This document shows, one piece after another, positions 47,542 through 57,950 of a stretch of DNA of 64,000 nucleotides. A program made the translations under genes and the position numbers. The stretch is from an uncultured Lachnospiraceae bacterium (GTDB taxonomy: Bacteria > Bacillota > Clostridia > Lachnospirales > Lachnospiraceae), in assembly GCA_946557105.1 (NCBI GenBank), contig CAMNSZ010000001.1:1-64000 (forward strand), in the 5' to 3' direction. The notes beneath the pieces were generated by a model. That model made no database searches and was not told where the DNA came from. It saw nothing but the letters and a program-made list of their open reading frames with translations. Within the stretch, counting starts at the first letter, position 1, and every line of letters begins with the position of its first letter.

Positions 47542-49647
47542 CTATTTTTTTCCCGTGAGCAGTATTACCGCCCCGTCATAAGCCTGCACGGAAGAAATCA
47601 GAAGCCTTCCCTCACACAGCTCTGCGACAATACCTTTTCTGTGCAGCTCTCCCGAAATGCTCCATTCTTCCTGCTCCGTTGTCTTCGGCAGTTCCACCTC
47701 GATAGTATCCTGACATTCCTCAAAGGAATGTACCGCCACAAGCATCCGTAAACCGTCACTGCCTCTGCGGCACACTGCCTGCCAGCCCCGCAGATGATTA
47801 TAGCTTTCTATAGGAGGCCCCAGCCTGAAGGAGCGTCCGCTTTTGATAACGGGGGCACAGAGCTTATAAAATCTTATGCTTTCCTCCACTATTCTCCACT
47901 GCCATTCCTCCAAGTCATACACATCTCCTGAAAGGCACATACGGCCCAAGAAGGTATTGCACAGGGAATAATATATTCTCTGCTCGCTGTCCTTTCTTCG
48001 CAATACCGCCCATATCTGGCTCTGGGCCGGCAGAATCGCCCTTGTTACATTTGCCGCTATCACGGGAATTGCATTGCATTCGTGGGCGTCGGAAAAGGAA
48101 GCCATGCTTGTAAGCGCCTGCATGGAGGGTTCAAGACGATGGCCCCCTGAGGAACAATTCTCTATTACCAAATCAGGTATCTCCTGCCTAAGCTTCCTAA
48201 AAAAGTCCTGACTCGCCGCCATGTTCTGTCTAAGGCCCTCTCCCAGAGATTCCGCACCGTCGCAGCCCATACCGATATTGTCATTATAATCTACCTTTAA
48301 GTAGCCAAAGCCCCACTTTTTAAGATTGTCAATCACTCTTTCCTTAAGATATGCCTCTACCTTGGGCTTTCGCATATCGAGGAAGCGCCTCTGTCCTGTC
48401 TGAAGGGGATAGCCGTCACGGTGCAGCAAATATTCCGTCTCCTTAAAAATGTCGGACGCCGCTCCCGCCACCTCCATCTCATACCAGATACCCGGAATCA
48501 TACCCGCCTCTCTGGCGGCATTGGCAACATATTCGAGGCCTCTGGGAAACCTGTCCGTGTTTGTAACCCAGTCTCCTATTTCGGACCAGTCGTTTCCGTT
48601 CCTGATATGCCAGCCGGCGTCGATAACACAGTAGGTGATTCCCTTCCCCTTCAGAATATCAATAATTTTCAACATATTTTCCTCCGTAGGATTTCCCCAC
48701 GTGGTGCAATACTCGTTAAAAACTATGGGAAGGTTCCTCTCCGCCTTAGGCGCTTTCTCCAGATTCACCGTCTGGGCGCTGGTCAGCCGATAGCTTATGC
48801 CATCCACATCCTCGGCCGCCACCGTTATAACTGCCCTTGGAGTTTCAAACAGCTCTTCTTTTTTGAGATATTTCATCCAATGGCCGAACTCTCTGTCGGC
48901 CAGACCGCCCGACAAGGCAATCCTGTCGTCTCTGTTATAGACCTCCATCTGCCATGACGCCGGATGACACAGCTGTATTCCTATACCGTAGCCAAATCCG
49001 GTATCTTCCGCTATCATCCACGGAAAATACCGGCGTACCGGCATGGAACCCACCTGTCCGAAGCGCACGCTGTTCGCCCCGATTCTCAGCCATGCCGGTT
49101 CAAGCTGCAGCTCCAAAAAAGGCGTGCTTTGAAGCTTACCCTCCATGCTCCACTTACTCTGCATACGGTGAAGAACAAAATCCTCCATTCTAAGCTCCGG
49201 GCTTAAACAGGAAAAGGCACATAGATTATAGGAGGAAATCATCTCCACCCCCACCTCTTCCTCCCTGTGGGAAAGCACCTGTGTATACTGATTCATAAAA
49301 AGACTTCCACACGCATACTCCAGAATATGGAAGGCCTCCACGCCGTCCTTTTCCAGTATGGTCGTCACCTTCAAGGTATCTCCTTGCTCCACCTTCTGCT
49401 CCCGGAATAACAGTCCTGTAGAGGAGGCGCTGTTTCGCATGGAATGCCCATGGGAAAAGCCGTCCGGATAAGCGTCTCCCAAAAGCTTCAGCTGTACGAC
49501 AGGCTCAATGCTCCACCAGCCCTCCAGCGTCAGCTTATCCTTAAGCCCCCATGGCAGCAAGGTAAGTCCACAGGTTTTTGTGTCGGTTTCCAACAGATAA
49601 ATGGCGCACATATCGCCCAACCGGAAACTACTGTATATTTTTTTCAT
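47542..49647 (-). CDS. GH36 alpha-galactosidase-like enzyme
   Basis: YCVIDAGWHIRNG, GFGYLKVDYNDNIGMGCDGAESLG (nucleophile Asp), LVIENCSSGGHRLEPSM; start MKKIYSSFRLGD preferred. Confidence 0.92.
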   Translation of the reverse strand: MKKIYSSFRLGDMCAIYLLETDTKTCGLTLLPWGLKDKLTLEGWWSIEPVVQLKLLGDAYPDGFSHGHSMRNSASSTGLLFREQKVEQGDTLKVTTILEKDGVEAFHILEYACGSLFMNQYTQVLSHREEEVGVEMISSYNLCAFSCLSPELRMEDFVLHRMQSKWSMEGKLQSTPFLELQLEPAWLRIGANSVRFGQVGSMPVRRYFPWMIAEDTGFGYGIGIQLCHPASWQMEVYNRDDRIALSGGLADREFGHWMKYLKKEELFETPRAVITVAAEDVDGISYRLTSAQTVNLEKAPKAERNLPIVFNEYCTTWGNPTEENMLKIIDILKGKGITYCVIDAGWHIRNGNDWSEIGDWVTNTDRFPRGLEYVANAAREAGMIPGIWYEMEVAGAASDIFKETEYLLHRDGYPLQTGQRRFLDMRKPKVEAYLKERVIDNLKKWGFGYLKVDYNDNIGMGCDGAESLGEGLRQNMAASQDFFRKLRQEIPDLVIENCSSGGHRLEPSMQALTSMASFSDAHECNAIPVIAANVTRAILPAQSQIWAVLRRKDSEQRIYYSLCNTFLGRMCLSGDVYDLEEWQWRIVEESIRFYKLCAPVIKSGRSFRLGPPIESYNHLRGWQAVCRRGSDGLRMLVAVHSFEECQDTIEVELPKTTEQEEWSISGELHRKGIVAELCEGRLLISSVQAYDGAVILLTGKK

Positions 49648-49707
49648 AATTGTCCATACCTCTTTGTCTAATCTCCCCATGACACATGAAACATATCTGC
49701 GTTCCTG

Positions 49708-49748
49708 TTTTCTCCCTCCTTAGCGCATACGACTAAGGAGGGAGAAAA
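49708..49748. other. Intergenic 16-bp perfect hairpin between the GH36 and GH43 genes
   Basis: TTTTCTCCCTCCTTAG-CGCATACGA-CTAAGGAGGGAGAAAA. Confidence 0.75.
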
Positions 49749-49769
49749 CGGCTTCTTCCAAACATAAGA

Positions 49770-51167
49770 CTATCTCAATGTAAACGACTTAAGCTGTGCG
49801 TTGCCGTCTCCTGTGTAAGTCAGATAAATCGCTTGTCTGCCGTCGGGAATATTGATGGGCGCGGTATACTCCTCCCACACGTTCGCATAATTTACCTTAA
49901 GCCTTGCCAGCGCCTCTCCGTTCCACGCAGTTCTCACTTCAAACACGCCTCCGGCATAGCCTCTCACCTTAATACTGATTTCCTTTACGCCGTGGCAGTC
50001 AAAATACTTAAAGCCTGCCGTAGCGGAATTCTGGATATTCGCTATATACCCCAGCTCCTCGTCTCCGTCTCTGCCGTCCTGCATAATCTTAGGAAAATGG
50101 CTGTCTCCCACATACTTGGAAGGAATATCCGTGAAAAGATTACATGCAATATAGGCGGGATACTCTCCCTTACCCTCCAAGGGCCCTCCGTTCAAGCCGC
50201 AGGATGTCATCTCCACCTGAGGAATAGTTCCGTCGGGCAGAACCGTCAGCTTCTCCGCACAGCCCTGTCTGCTATACCATGTACCATTGGTATGGCGATG
50301 ATAGAAAATATACCAGTCTCCCTTTATTTCCACAATGCTTCCGTGATTGTTTGCGCCATATGCCATAGGTTGGTCGGCAGGCTTATAGCTGTCGATATGT
50401 AAATCGCAGTTGCTTACGATTACCCCTCTGTAGGTAAAGCCTGCGGTTGGATTTTTACTGGTTGCATAACAAAGCTCATGCATAACCGCCGAGGAATAAA
50501 CAAAATAATAGGTATCTCCTATTTTGCGTATGGAGGGCGCCTCAAAGAATTCATGACCTTCAAATCCCGTTCCTCCGCCGTATTCGCAGCCCGGAGCAAC
50601 AAATACCGGCTCCTCCACAATGGTAAGCATATCGGCGGCAAGAACCGTTGCCATTGCACCGTGGCGGGATTTATCTCCTCTGCCGCAGAAGCCTGTGTAC
50701 AGATAAGTCTTGTTTCCTTCCGTTAGCACACCCGGGTCAAACTGAGGCTCGTCGCCCTGTCTGTCTCCCAGACGGGTGCCGTCCGCATAATGTACATAGC
50801 CGTAAAATTCATATTTCCCCGCCGGAGTGTCACATACCGCAACAGATACCACGGAAACATGGTCCAGCACATAATACAGATAATACCTGCCGTCCGGTCC
50901 CACGGTTACGTCCGGCGCATACAGACACATTTTGCCGTCCTTATTCAACGGGTCTTCATTTTTGGGATAAATAACGCCCTCGTAACGCCAGTCCGCAAGG
51001 TTATCAATAGGCGCCGACCAGCACACATAATCACCCATGCAAAACACATAACCGTTATAAAAATCGTGCGAGCCATAAATGTAAACTCTGTCTCCAAATA
51101 CATAGGGTTCTCCGTCGGGAATGTACTCCCATGAAGGTAAATAAGGGTTAAATGCTTGTTTTTTCAT
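49770..51167 (-). CDS. GH43-family glycosidase with C-terminal CBM6-like module
   Basis: NPYLPSWEYIPDGEPYVFGDRVYIYGSHD, LYAPDVTVGPDGRYYLYYVLDH, HEFFEAPSIRKIGDTYYFVYSS; C-terminal beta-rich module. Confidence 0.93.
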   Translation of the reverse strand: MKKQAFNPYLPSWEYIPDGEPYVFGDRVYIYGSHDFYNGYVFCMGDYVCWSAPIDNLADWRYEGVIYPKNEDPLNKDGKMCLYAPDVTVGPDGRYYLYYVLDHVSVVSVAVCDTPAGKYEFYGYVHYADGTRLGDRQGDEPQFDPGVLTEGNKTYLYTGFCGRGDKSRHGAMATVLAADMLTIVEEPVFVAPGCEYGGGTGFEGHEFFEAPSIRKIGDTYYFVYSSAVMHELCYATSKNPTAGFTYRGVIVSNCDLHIDSYKPADQPMAYGANNHGSIVEIKGDWYIFYHRHTNGTWYSRQGCAEKLTVLPDGTIPQVEMTSCGLNGGPLEGKGEYPAYIACNLFTDIPSKYVGDSHFPKIMQDGRDGDEELGYIANIQNSATAGFKYFDCHGVKEISIKVRGYAGGVFEVRTAWNGEALARLKVNYANVWEEYTAPINIPDGRQAIYLTYTGDGNAQLKSFTLR

Positions 51168-53559
51168 AGATTTCTTTTTCCTCCTTGACTGTTCCGTCTC
51201 TTTGAATTAAAAATGTAATTATTACTCTTTCTTTATGCTTCTCCGAAGACTCCATATAAAGCCTTTGGGATTGTTCCTCCCAAATAAAGAAGGTTCTCCG
51301 GTAATCGCCCTTCTCATATCCGTAACCGTCTCCTTCATCCTCATAAAGCATGAACTTCCCGTCTCTGCCTGTATACACATCCAATATCAGCCTTTTTGTC
51401 ATTTCTGCGGTAGACTGTAACGGAACGGTTCTTGGAATCACGCTGCCCTCCCTGACAAATATAGGAATCCTCTCAAGGGGCGCCTCGGCCTCAATCCATT
51501 GCCCTCCCTCGTAATAGACGCGGCTCCAATAATCATACCAACCCGTTCCCTCCGGCAAATATACCGTCCTGCTGCACGGCATATCCATAAGCTCCAGCGA
51601 ATTCCTATTATAATACATGGGGTCTGTGATGGGGCACACCATAAGCTCCTCCCCAAACAAATACTGATCGCTTATCTGTCTGGCGGCGTCATCCTCCGGA
51701 AATGCAAAGGCAAGCAGCTTTATCATGGAGGCGTCCTCCAGCCAGACGCGTCCGGCAAGAGAATAAATATACGGCATCAATTCATAACGAAGGCGGTTCG
51801 CCTGTAAAAGCGCTTCGTAAAAGGGGTCTCCCTCCTCGCCGAACTGCCACAGCTCCCTGCGGCAATCCGTTCCGTGTCCTCTGAAAACAGGTAAGAAGCC
51901 CGCCCACTGATACCATCTGACAAAAAGCTCCCGGTATCCCATATCCTGAGTAGTTTCTTCATAATCGCCCTTCCAGTACCATAATCCGCCCTCCTTGACA
52001 AAAAAGGCTCCTATATCTACCGTCCAGTAGGGCAGACCGCTGGCACAAAAGCTAAGCCCCGCCGCTATCTGCCTTTTTAAGGTATCCCAGCTTGCCGCAA
52101 TATCTCCCGACCATAGTATGGCGCCGTAGCGCTGCTGTCCGGTATAACCGCTTCTGGTCAGATTCACCACACGCTTTTCCTCACCCTTGGGCGTTCCCCT
52201 CTGCCCCTCGTAAACTGTCTGCGCATGATACAGTGCGTAGGCGTTCCCCTTGTCGGCAGGCAGATGCATTGCCGCCGTACGGCAATACTCCTCATACATT
52301 ACCGAAGGGTCCACCCTCTCCGTATGATTCCATTCCGGAGTAAAAGGCTCGCTGTTGTCGCACCACCATGCGTCTACTCCATGACGCAAAAGCCCTTCCT
52401 CCAGCTGTTTAAAATAAAGCGCACGCCCCTTGGCGGAAAGCGCATTATATATGCTGCAGCCGGGCAGAAGCAGACCCTGTTCTTTAAACTCTTTATAATT
52501 CTCACATTTCTCGTCCATATTGGGCCATATGGAAATCATAAAATGTATATTTTGCTTATGAAGCTTCTTTATCATCCCTGTAGGGTCCTCAAAACGTGCT
52601 TTATCGAAGTTTTTTTGTCCCCACAGGTTCCCTTCCCATGAGCACCAATCCAGTACAATGCCGTCCAGCCCAATCTCTCTGCGGCGATATTCTTCCGCAA
52701 CGCTTAAAATCTCCTGCGCCGTCTCGTATCTCTCCTGAGACTGGATGTAGCCGAATGCCCATTTGGGCAGCAATGCCGCCTTGCCGGTGAGCCGCCTGTA
52801 TTCGCGGATAACTCCATCCATATCGCCGCCGTTCATAAAATAACCATCCATCTCCTGATCTGCCTCGGTATAGATATAGGAGCCGTAGACCGTATCCTGA
52901 AAAATCATAGGGCTGTAGGTGTCAGTCAGGATCCCATAGCCTAAACTGGAAACAAGCATAGGAATTGCAATCTTTCGGTTCGCCTGATGAACATACACAG
53001 TCTGCCCTCTTAAGTTGGTAATTCCCTCCTCATTCTGCCCTAATCCGTACAATGCCTCCCGCTCCTGCCATTCCAGATACAGGCGGGTATGATAAAGAGT
53101 TCCGTTTGGTATCCTTACCGCCTCCCTGACAACCTCCTTCGTTCCATCCGGCGTATTTATCTTTTCCACCCTCATATTTTCTTCCACGGGCTTATAAACG
53201 GTAAATTCCTCCAATGTCCTGCTTTCGTCTGCCCTCTCCCGCAAAAGCAGATTTCCTTTGCTGTCGAAATATTGAAAAGAGCCCGTCTGTCCGTTGATGC
53301 GGATAAGAATTTCATCCGTCCTGAAAATAATCGAATTGTTTTCTACCGTATATTCCCACTTACTCCATACGCCACGATTTTCAATGCCCGGCTTTTCCTC
53401 TGCGCAAAAGCGCTCCTTCTTCGTGCATGTAATTCTTACGGTCCGTGCAGTCTTAGGCTCTAACCGGTAATTACATGCCTCCGAATACAAATACAGCCTG
53501 TCGTCATTTCTGACAACTCTTGTAATTTTTCTGTTCCTGCCTTTTATTGCATTTAACAT
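51148..53559 (-). CDS. GH31 alpha-glucosidase/alpha-xylosidase-like enzyme
   Basis: GLDGIVLDWCSWEGNLWG, DAWWCDNSEPFTPEW, LFVRWYQWAGFLPVFRGHG; overlaps the GH43 gene start. Confidence 0.95.
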   Translation of the reverse strand: MLNAIKGRNRKITRVVRNDDRLYLYSEACNYRLEPKTARTVRITCTKKERFCAEEKPGIENRGVWSKWEYTVENNSIIFRTDEILIRINGQTGSFQYFDSKGNLLLRERADESRTLEEFTVYKPVEENMRVEKINTPDGTKEVVREAVRIPNGTLYHTRLYLEWQEREALYGLGQNEEGITNLRGQTVYVHQANRKIAIPMLVSSLGYGILTDTYSPMIFQDTVYGSYIYTEADQEMDGYFMNGGDMDGVIREYRRLTGKAALLPKWAFGYIQSQERYETAQEILSVAEEYRRREIGLDGIVLDWCSWEGNLWGQKNFDKARFEDPTGMIKKLHKQNIHFMISIWPNMDEKCENYKEFKEQGLLLPGCSIYNALSAKGRALYFKQLEEGLLRHGVDAWWCDNSEPFTPEWNHTERVDPSVMYEEYCRTAAMHLPADKGNAYALYHAQTVYEGQRGTPKGEEKRVVNLTRSGYTGQQRYGAILWSGDIAASWDTLKRQIAAGLSFCASGLPYWTVDIGAFFVKEGGLWYWKGDYEETTQDMGYRELFVRWYQWAGFLPVFRGHGTDCRRELWQFGEEGDPFYEALLQANRLRYELMPYIYSLAGRVWLEDASMIKLLAFAFPEDDAARQISDQYLFGEELMVCPITDPMYYNRNSLELMDMPCSRTVYLPEGTGWYDYWSRVYYEGGQWIEAEAPLERIPIFVREGSVIPRTVPLQSTAEMTKRLILDVYTGRDGKFMLYEDEGDGYGYEKGDYRRTFFIWEEQSQRLYMESSEKHKERVIITFLIQRDGTVKEEKEIYEKTSI

Positions 53560-53678
53560 AATATCGCCTCTCCTCCAAGAAAATATTACTATAGTTCAGG
53601 TATTGACATATTGCTGCTTTTTCTTTTACACTCATTACAAACCAAGAAACCTTAACATATTCTGAAACGGGGACTATA

Positions 53679-54530
53679 ATGAAAATACACTATACCGATA
53701 TGGATATCCGCTTTACGGTGGAGGGCGCTCAATTTTATGCGCTTAATATTATTTTTGAACGCTTTATGCGGGTAATCCCCAAGCACAGTCATGGCAGCGG
53801 CTGCTATGAAATTCATTACATTCCATACGGCTACGGACATGCCGTGATAAACGGCGTCACTTACGAAATTACGCCCAATACCCTATTTGTGACGGGACCT
53901 CATATCGAGCATTCCCAATCGCCCGTTCCCGAAAATCCCATGCAGGAATATTGTATTTATATTAAAAAAGCAAAATCCTCCCCCACGGGCAGCGATTCTC
54001 CCATTATAAATTTGTTTGAAAACAATCTCTTTTGGTTCGGTCAGGATAATCAAGGCGTCCATGAACTTATGCGAAATATTTTCGATGAGCTGGAGCACCG
54101 CTACACCGGCTACATGAGTCAGGTAGAGCTTCTGCTGCAACAGCTTATTATTCTTTTGGTGCGCAATTACGAGCGCGGAAAAGTATCCACAAAACAGTTC
54201 GCAAGCTCCAACTTAATCAATTCCAAATCCGTTATCATAGAGGAATATTTTTTGTATGAATACCACAATCTTACACTTGCCGATTTGTCCGCACGGCTAA
54301 AATTCAGCCCCCGGCAAACCGAGCGCCTGCTGCTGGAATTTTATGGGAAAAACTTCCAGCAGAAGAAAACGGAGGCGCGCATGGCTGCCGCTATACAGCT
54401 TCTGTCCGAGAACGACAGAAGCGTTTCGGAGATTGCCGATATTCTGGGTTATTCCTCTCTGGAACACTTTTCAACAGCCTTTAAAAAATACTATCATAAA
54501 AGCCCCAGAGAATATCGTAAATCGTTATAA
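53679..54530 (+). CDS. AraC-family transcriptional regulator
   Basis: C-terminal HTH LTLADLSARLKFSPRQTERLLLEFYGKNFQQKKTEARMAAAIQLLSENDRSVSEIADILGYSSLEHFSTAFKKYYHKSPREYRK. Confidence 0.95.
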   Translation: MKIHYTDMDIRFTVEGAQFYALNIIFERFMRVIPKHSHGSGCYEIHYIPYGYGHAVINGVTYEITPNTLFVTGPHIEHSQSPVPENPMQEYCIYIKKAKSSPTGSDSPIINLFENNLFWFGQDNQGVHELMRNIFDELEHRYTGYMSQVELLLQQLIILLVRNYERGKVSTKQFASSNLINSKSVIIEEYFLYEYHNLTLADLSARLKFSPRQTERLLLEFYGKNFQQKKTEARMAAAIQLLSENDRSVSEIADILGYSSLEHFSTAFKKYYHKSPREYRKSL

Positions 54531-54643
54531 TTACTTTCCTGCTAAATAGAAACCCTATTTTTATTGTAGCATTGGCGGCAATAAATATTATACACCTTTC
54601 TGCCTGTTTTCCTTTTATTTTGTCGTGTTTTTGCAGTTTTAAA

Positions 54644-54668
54644 AAGAGCCGCCCTTGAGGCAGCTCTT
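54644..54668 (-). terminator. Intrinsic terminator downstream of clpX
   Basis: Minus strand AAGAGCTGCC-TCAAG-GGCGGCTCTT-like stem followed by TTTTT. Confidence 0.6.
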
Positions 54669-54676
54669 CGTAAAAC

Positions 54677-56200
54677 CTATTGTTCACCTTCCGGCAGCGC
54701 CTTCAGCTGCTCTATAGGCTCCATTATCTGATTACTGCGGATATCAATCACAGGACCGCCGGTTCCCTCAATATATTCCTTAGTGATAGTCACCCTGCCT
54801 ATGTTATCATCCTTGGGAATTTCATACATAATATCCAGCATGAAATCCTCAATAATGGAACGCAACGCCCTTGCGCCCGTATCCCTTTTCATCGCCTTCT
54901 CCGCAATTGCTTCCAACGCGCCGTCGGTGAACTCCAGCTTCACCTCGTCCAACTCCAAAAGCTTTTGATATTGTTTCAAAATAGCATTTTTCGGCTCCTT
55001 CAAAATCTTTATCATCATTTCCTTGGAAAGACCCTCCAAAGTATAAACAATAGGAAGACGCCCTATAAACTCCGGTATCATACCGAATTTTCGGATATCC
55101 TCCACCGTCACCTTAGAAAGAATATTTTTGTCCTTGTCATATTTATCCTTTAGCTCGGAATTAAAACCGATTGACGCCGTTTTCCTAAGCCTCTCCTTGA
55201 TAATGTCCTCCAAATCAGGAAAAGCCCCTCCGCAGATAAACAGAATATTCCTTGTATTCACCGTGGCAAGGGGAACCATTGCGTTCTTACTGTTAGCGCC
55301 CACGGGAACCTCCACCTCGGCCCCCTCTAAAAGCTTAAGCATACCCTGCTGCACGCTCTCTCCGCTCACATCTCTGGAGTTGGTATTCTTTTTCTTGGCT
55401 ATTTTATCTATCTCGTCTATAAAAATGATACCCCGTTCCGCTTTCTCCACATCATTGTCGGCAGCGGCAAGAAGCTTAGACACGACGCTTTCAATGTCGT
55501 CGCCGATATAACCCGCTTCCGTCAAGGAAGTGGCGTCCGCAATTGCAAGAGGCACATCCAGCAGACGCGCCAAGGTTTTCACCAGATAAGTCTTTCCGCA
55601 GCCGGTAGGTCCTATCATCAGCATATTGGACTTCTCGATTTCGATTTCATCCATAGTGCCTGTGGCAACTCTCTTATAATGATTATAGACCGCCACGGAA
55701 ATCACCTTTTTGGCATGCTCCTGCCCCACTACATATTCGTCAAGGCTTGCCTTAATCTTATGGGGCGCCGGAATATTTTTTATGTCCAGCGCAGGCTCCG
55801 CACCCTCTTTTTTCTTTTTCTTCTTGAGCTTCTGTTTATTTGGGATTCCGCCGTCGCCCTGCAAATCCGCCAGATTCACAAAACTGATATTAGGAAATCC
55901 GCCTTGTCTGGTAAATTGGTCCAGCTCCTTTTGCAAATTAGGATTATTAAGCATGCCTTGATAATCATACTGGCTTACCGTTTCCATCGTTTTGTGCATG
56001 CAGTCGTTGCAGACGCATATATTATTGGGAAGCTTAAACATTTTTCCCGTCTTACTCTCCGGTCTGCGGCATATAAAGCAGACGTCTTCATATTCACTGC
56101 TGTCTCCCTTGCCAGCTTTTGCCGTGGTAGATGCATCCTTTGTCTTTACCTCATCCGTTAATTCGTCTTTATCTTCATTCTCATCATATATATCCGACAT
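54677..56200 (-). CDS. clpX: ClpX-type ATPase with zinc-binding domain and a long Lys-rich linker
   Basis: Zinc finger CFICRRPESKTGKMFKLPNNICVCNDC; Walker A GPTGCGKTYLVKTLA; FIDEIDKIAKK; RDTGARALRSIIEDFMLDIMYEIP; start MSDIYDEN preceded by GGAGG. Confidence 0.93.
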   Translation of the reverse strand: MSDIYDENEDKDELTDEVKTKDASTTAKAGKGDSSEYEDVCFICRRPESKTGKMFKLPNNICVCNDCMHKTMETVSQYDYQGMLNNPNLQKELDQFTRQGGFPNISFVNLADLQGDGGIPNKQKLKKKKKKEGAEPALDIKNIPAPHKIKASLDEYVVGQEHAKKVISVAVYNHYKRVATGTMDEIEIEKSNMLMIGPTGCGKTYLVKTLARLLDVPLAIADATSLTEAGYIGDDIESVVSKLLAAADNDVEKAERGIIFIDEIDKIAKKKNTNSRDVSGESVQQGMLKLLEGAEVEVPVGANSKNAMVPLATVNTRNILFICGGAFPDLEDIIKERLRKTASIGFNSELKDKYDKDKNILSKVTVEDIRKFGMIPEFIGRLPIVYTLEGLSKEMMIKILKEPKNAILKQYQKLLELDEVKLEFTDGALEAIAEKAMKRDTGARALRSIIEDFMLDIMYEIPKDDNIGRVTITKEYIEGTGGPVIDIRSNQIMEPIEQLKALPEGEQ

Positions 56201-56364
56201 AATAATCCTCCATACTGCCAACAGCCCTCATATTTAGCCGTCAGCACAGTGTTCTCCAATCAAAGTATTTTCGGCAGGGAAATAGAAAGCTGCCGATTAT
56301 CTGATATGTTACATTATAACCAACAATGCGCGCATGTACAAGTGAAGATTTTTAAGATATTTAA

Positions 56365-56394
56365 ACCCGGAGAAGCAAATCCACTCCTCCGGGT
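56365..56394 (-). terminator. Hairpin downstream of the htrA-like gene
   Basis: ACCCGGAG-N14-CTCCGGGT, followed on the minus strand by TTAAATAT (weak T-run). Confidence 0.45.
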
Positions 56395-56410
56395 CAATAT
56401 ATTGCGCTCT

Positions 56411-57847
56411 TTATTCTACCGGCCTTGCGCCTAAAGTCGCCTTAAATTCATGTTCCTCATATCCGCCGTTACCGGGGCGCATAACCGTCACTTTTATCTC
56501 ATCACCCACGGCATAGTATTTCATTACATTCTGCAAGTCATTATAGGATTCTATTTTTTCCCCTTCCAGTCTTGTAATAATATCGCTTGGCATAATGCCT
56601 GCCGCCTCAGCCGCGCCGCCCTCTTCCACAGAGTAGACAAACACTCCTGAAGGCATATGGTAGGTCTGAGTTACCTGAGCCGGAACCTCCTGAAGGCTGA
56701 CTCCCAAGTAGCCTGCCCGCCCCCGCTCTACTTCAGTCTTTCTCGTTTTATTCTCCAGCATATCGGAGATAATAGGACTTGCGGAGCTGATTGGAATAGC
56801 ATAGCCCATACCCTCTATTGCCGTTCCTCCGATTTTGTTGGAATTGATACCGATAACCTCACCCTTAATGTTAAGAAGGGCTCCTCCCGAATTGCCGGGA
56901 TTAATAGCGGCGTCCGTCTGAATAAATATGCCGGTAGAGCCGTCCGACATAGTAACCTCTCGGTTCAACGCGCTCACATACCCGCCTGTGACAGACTGAC
57001 CGTATCCCAATGCGTTACCGATTGCAATCACAGGCTCTCCCAGCTTCAGAGAATCGCTGTCCCCTAAGGTTGCAACGGATATTGCATTCTTTGTGCCGTC
57101 GCTTAAATCCGACAACGCTACTGCCAAGACAGCCAAATCCATATCTGCGTCCATGCCCTTAACCTTCGCTTCCGCCATGGAGCCGTCGATAAATGTAAGC
57201 TCCAGCTTGGTTGCCGACGCCGCCACATGGTAATTGGTAACTACCAAAAGCTCTTCGTCATTCTCCGCTACAATAATTCCGGAACCGCTTGCTGCTTTGT
57301 CCTCGGTAAAGGTCTGCCCCCAAAAGCTGTTGGTAGTAGTATAATTATTGATAATGGATACCATTGCAGGCATAACCTCTTCCACAACATCCGAGACGTC
57401 CGATGTAACCACCTTGATATTCTCGGTATTTGTCAGCTTTATACCCGACTGTGTCTTGTCCGTTTTCACGGAATCCACATTATTGCTTATTACTTCGCTC
57501 CTCGTCTCCTCTCTCTCCTGTCTCATCATACCGGTTCCCTGCACTACCGCGTAGAACCCGATGCCTGCACACAGTCCAAAAAACAGCCCCAGACTTACGG
57601 TTGCAACCGCTTTATAGAAAAATCCGCTCTTTTTCTCTCTCTTTTCCTTTTTCACCTTTGTTTTGTTATTGGATGCCGCCGTATTATTTGCCGCGAACAC
57701 GCCGCTAGCCGACTGATAAGCAGTGTAATCATAATATCGCTGTGTCTGCTCGGCATTTTCCGTACCGCTCAGGGAGTCGCTTCTTGTCTGTGCGTCTGCA
57801 CCGGAGGCATTGTTACCAGTACCGGAATAAATTTCGTTATCGTACAT
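56411..57847 (-). CDS. HtrA/DegP-like membrane-anchored trypsin-PDZ serine protease
   Basis: TM segment; VTNYHVAAS, DMDLAVLAV, AAINPGNSGGALLN catalytic motifs; C-terminal PDZ. Confidence 0.95.
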   Translation of the reverse strand: MYDNEIYSGTGNNASGADAQTRSDSLSGTENAEQTQRYYDYTAYQSASGVFAANNTAASNNKTKVKKEKREKKSGFFYKAVATVSLGLFFGLCAGIGFYAVVQGTGMMRQEREETRSEVISNNVDSVKTDKTQSGIKLTNTENIKVVTSDVSDVVEEVMPAMVSIINNYTTTNSFWGQTFTEDKAASGSGIIVAENDEELLVVTNYHVAASATKLELTFIDGSMAEAKVKGMDADMDLAVLAVALSDLSDGTKNAISVATLGDSDSLKLGEPVIAIGNALGYGQSVTGGYVSALNREVTMSDGSTGIFIQTDAAINPGNSGGALLNIKGEVIGINSNKIGGTAIEGMGYAIPISSASPIISDMLENKTRKTEVERGRAGYLGVSLQEVPAQVTQTYHMPSGVFVYSVEEGGAAEAAGIMPSDIITRLEGEKIESYNDLQNVMKYYAVGDEIKVTVMRPGNGGYEEHEFKATLGARPVE

Positions 57848-57950
57848 AATGATTACCTCTTTTCTAAGTTTTATCCTTTATCTTTATGCACTCAGTATAT
57901 CCTCTATTTGTGAAAGAATTGTGTTTAAAAAGTGAAAAAAAATGTAACTT

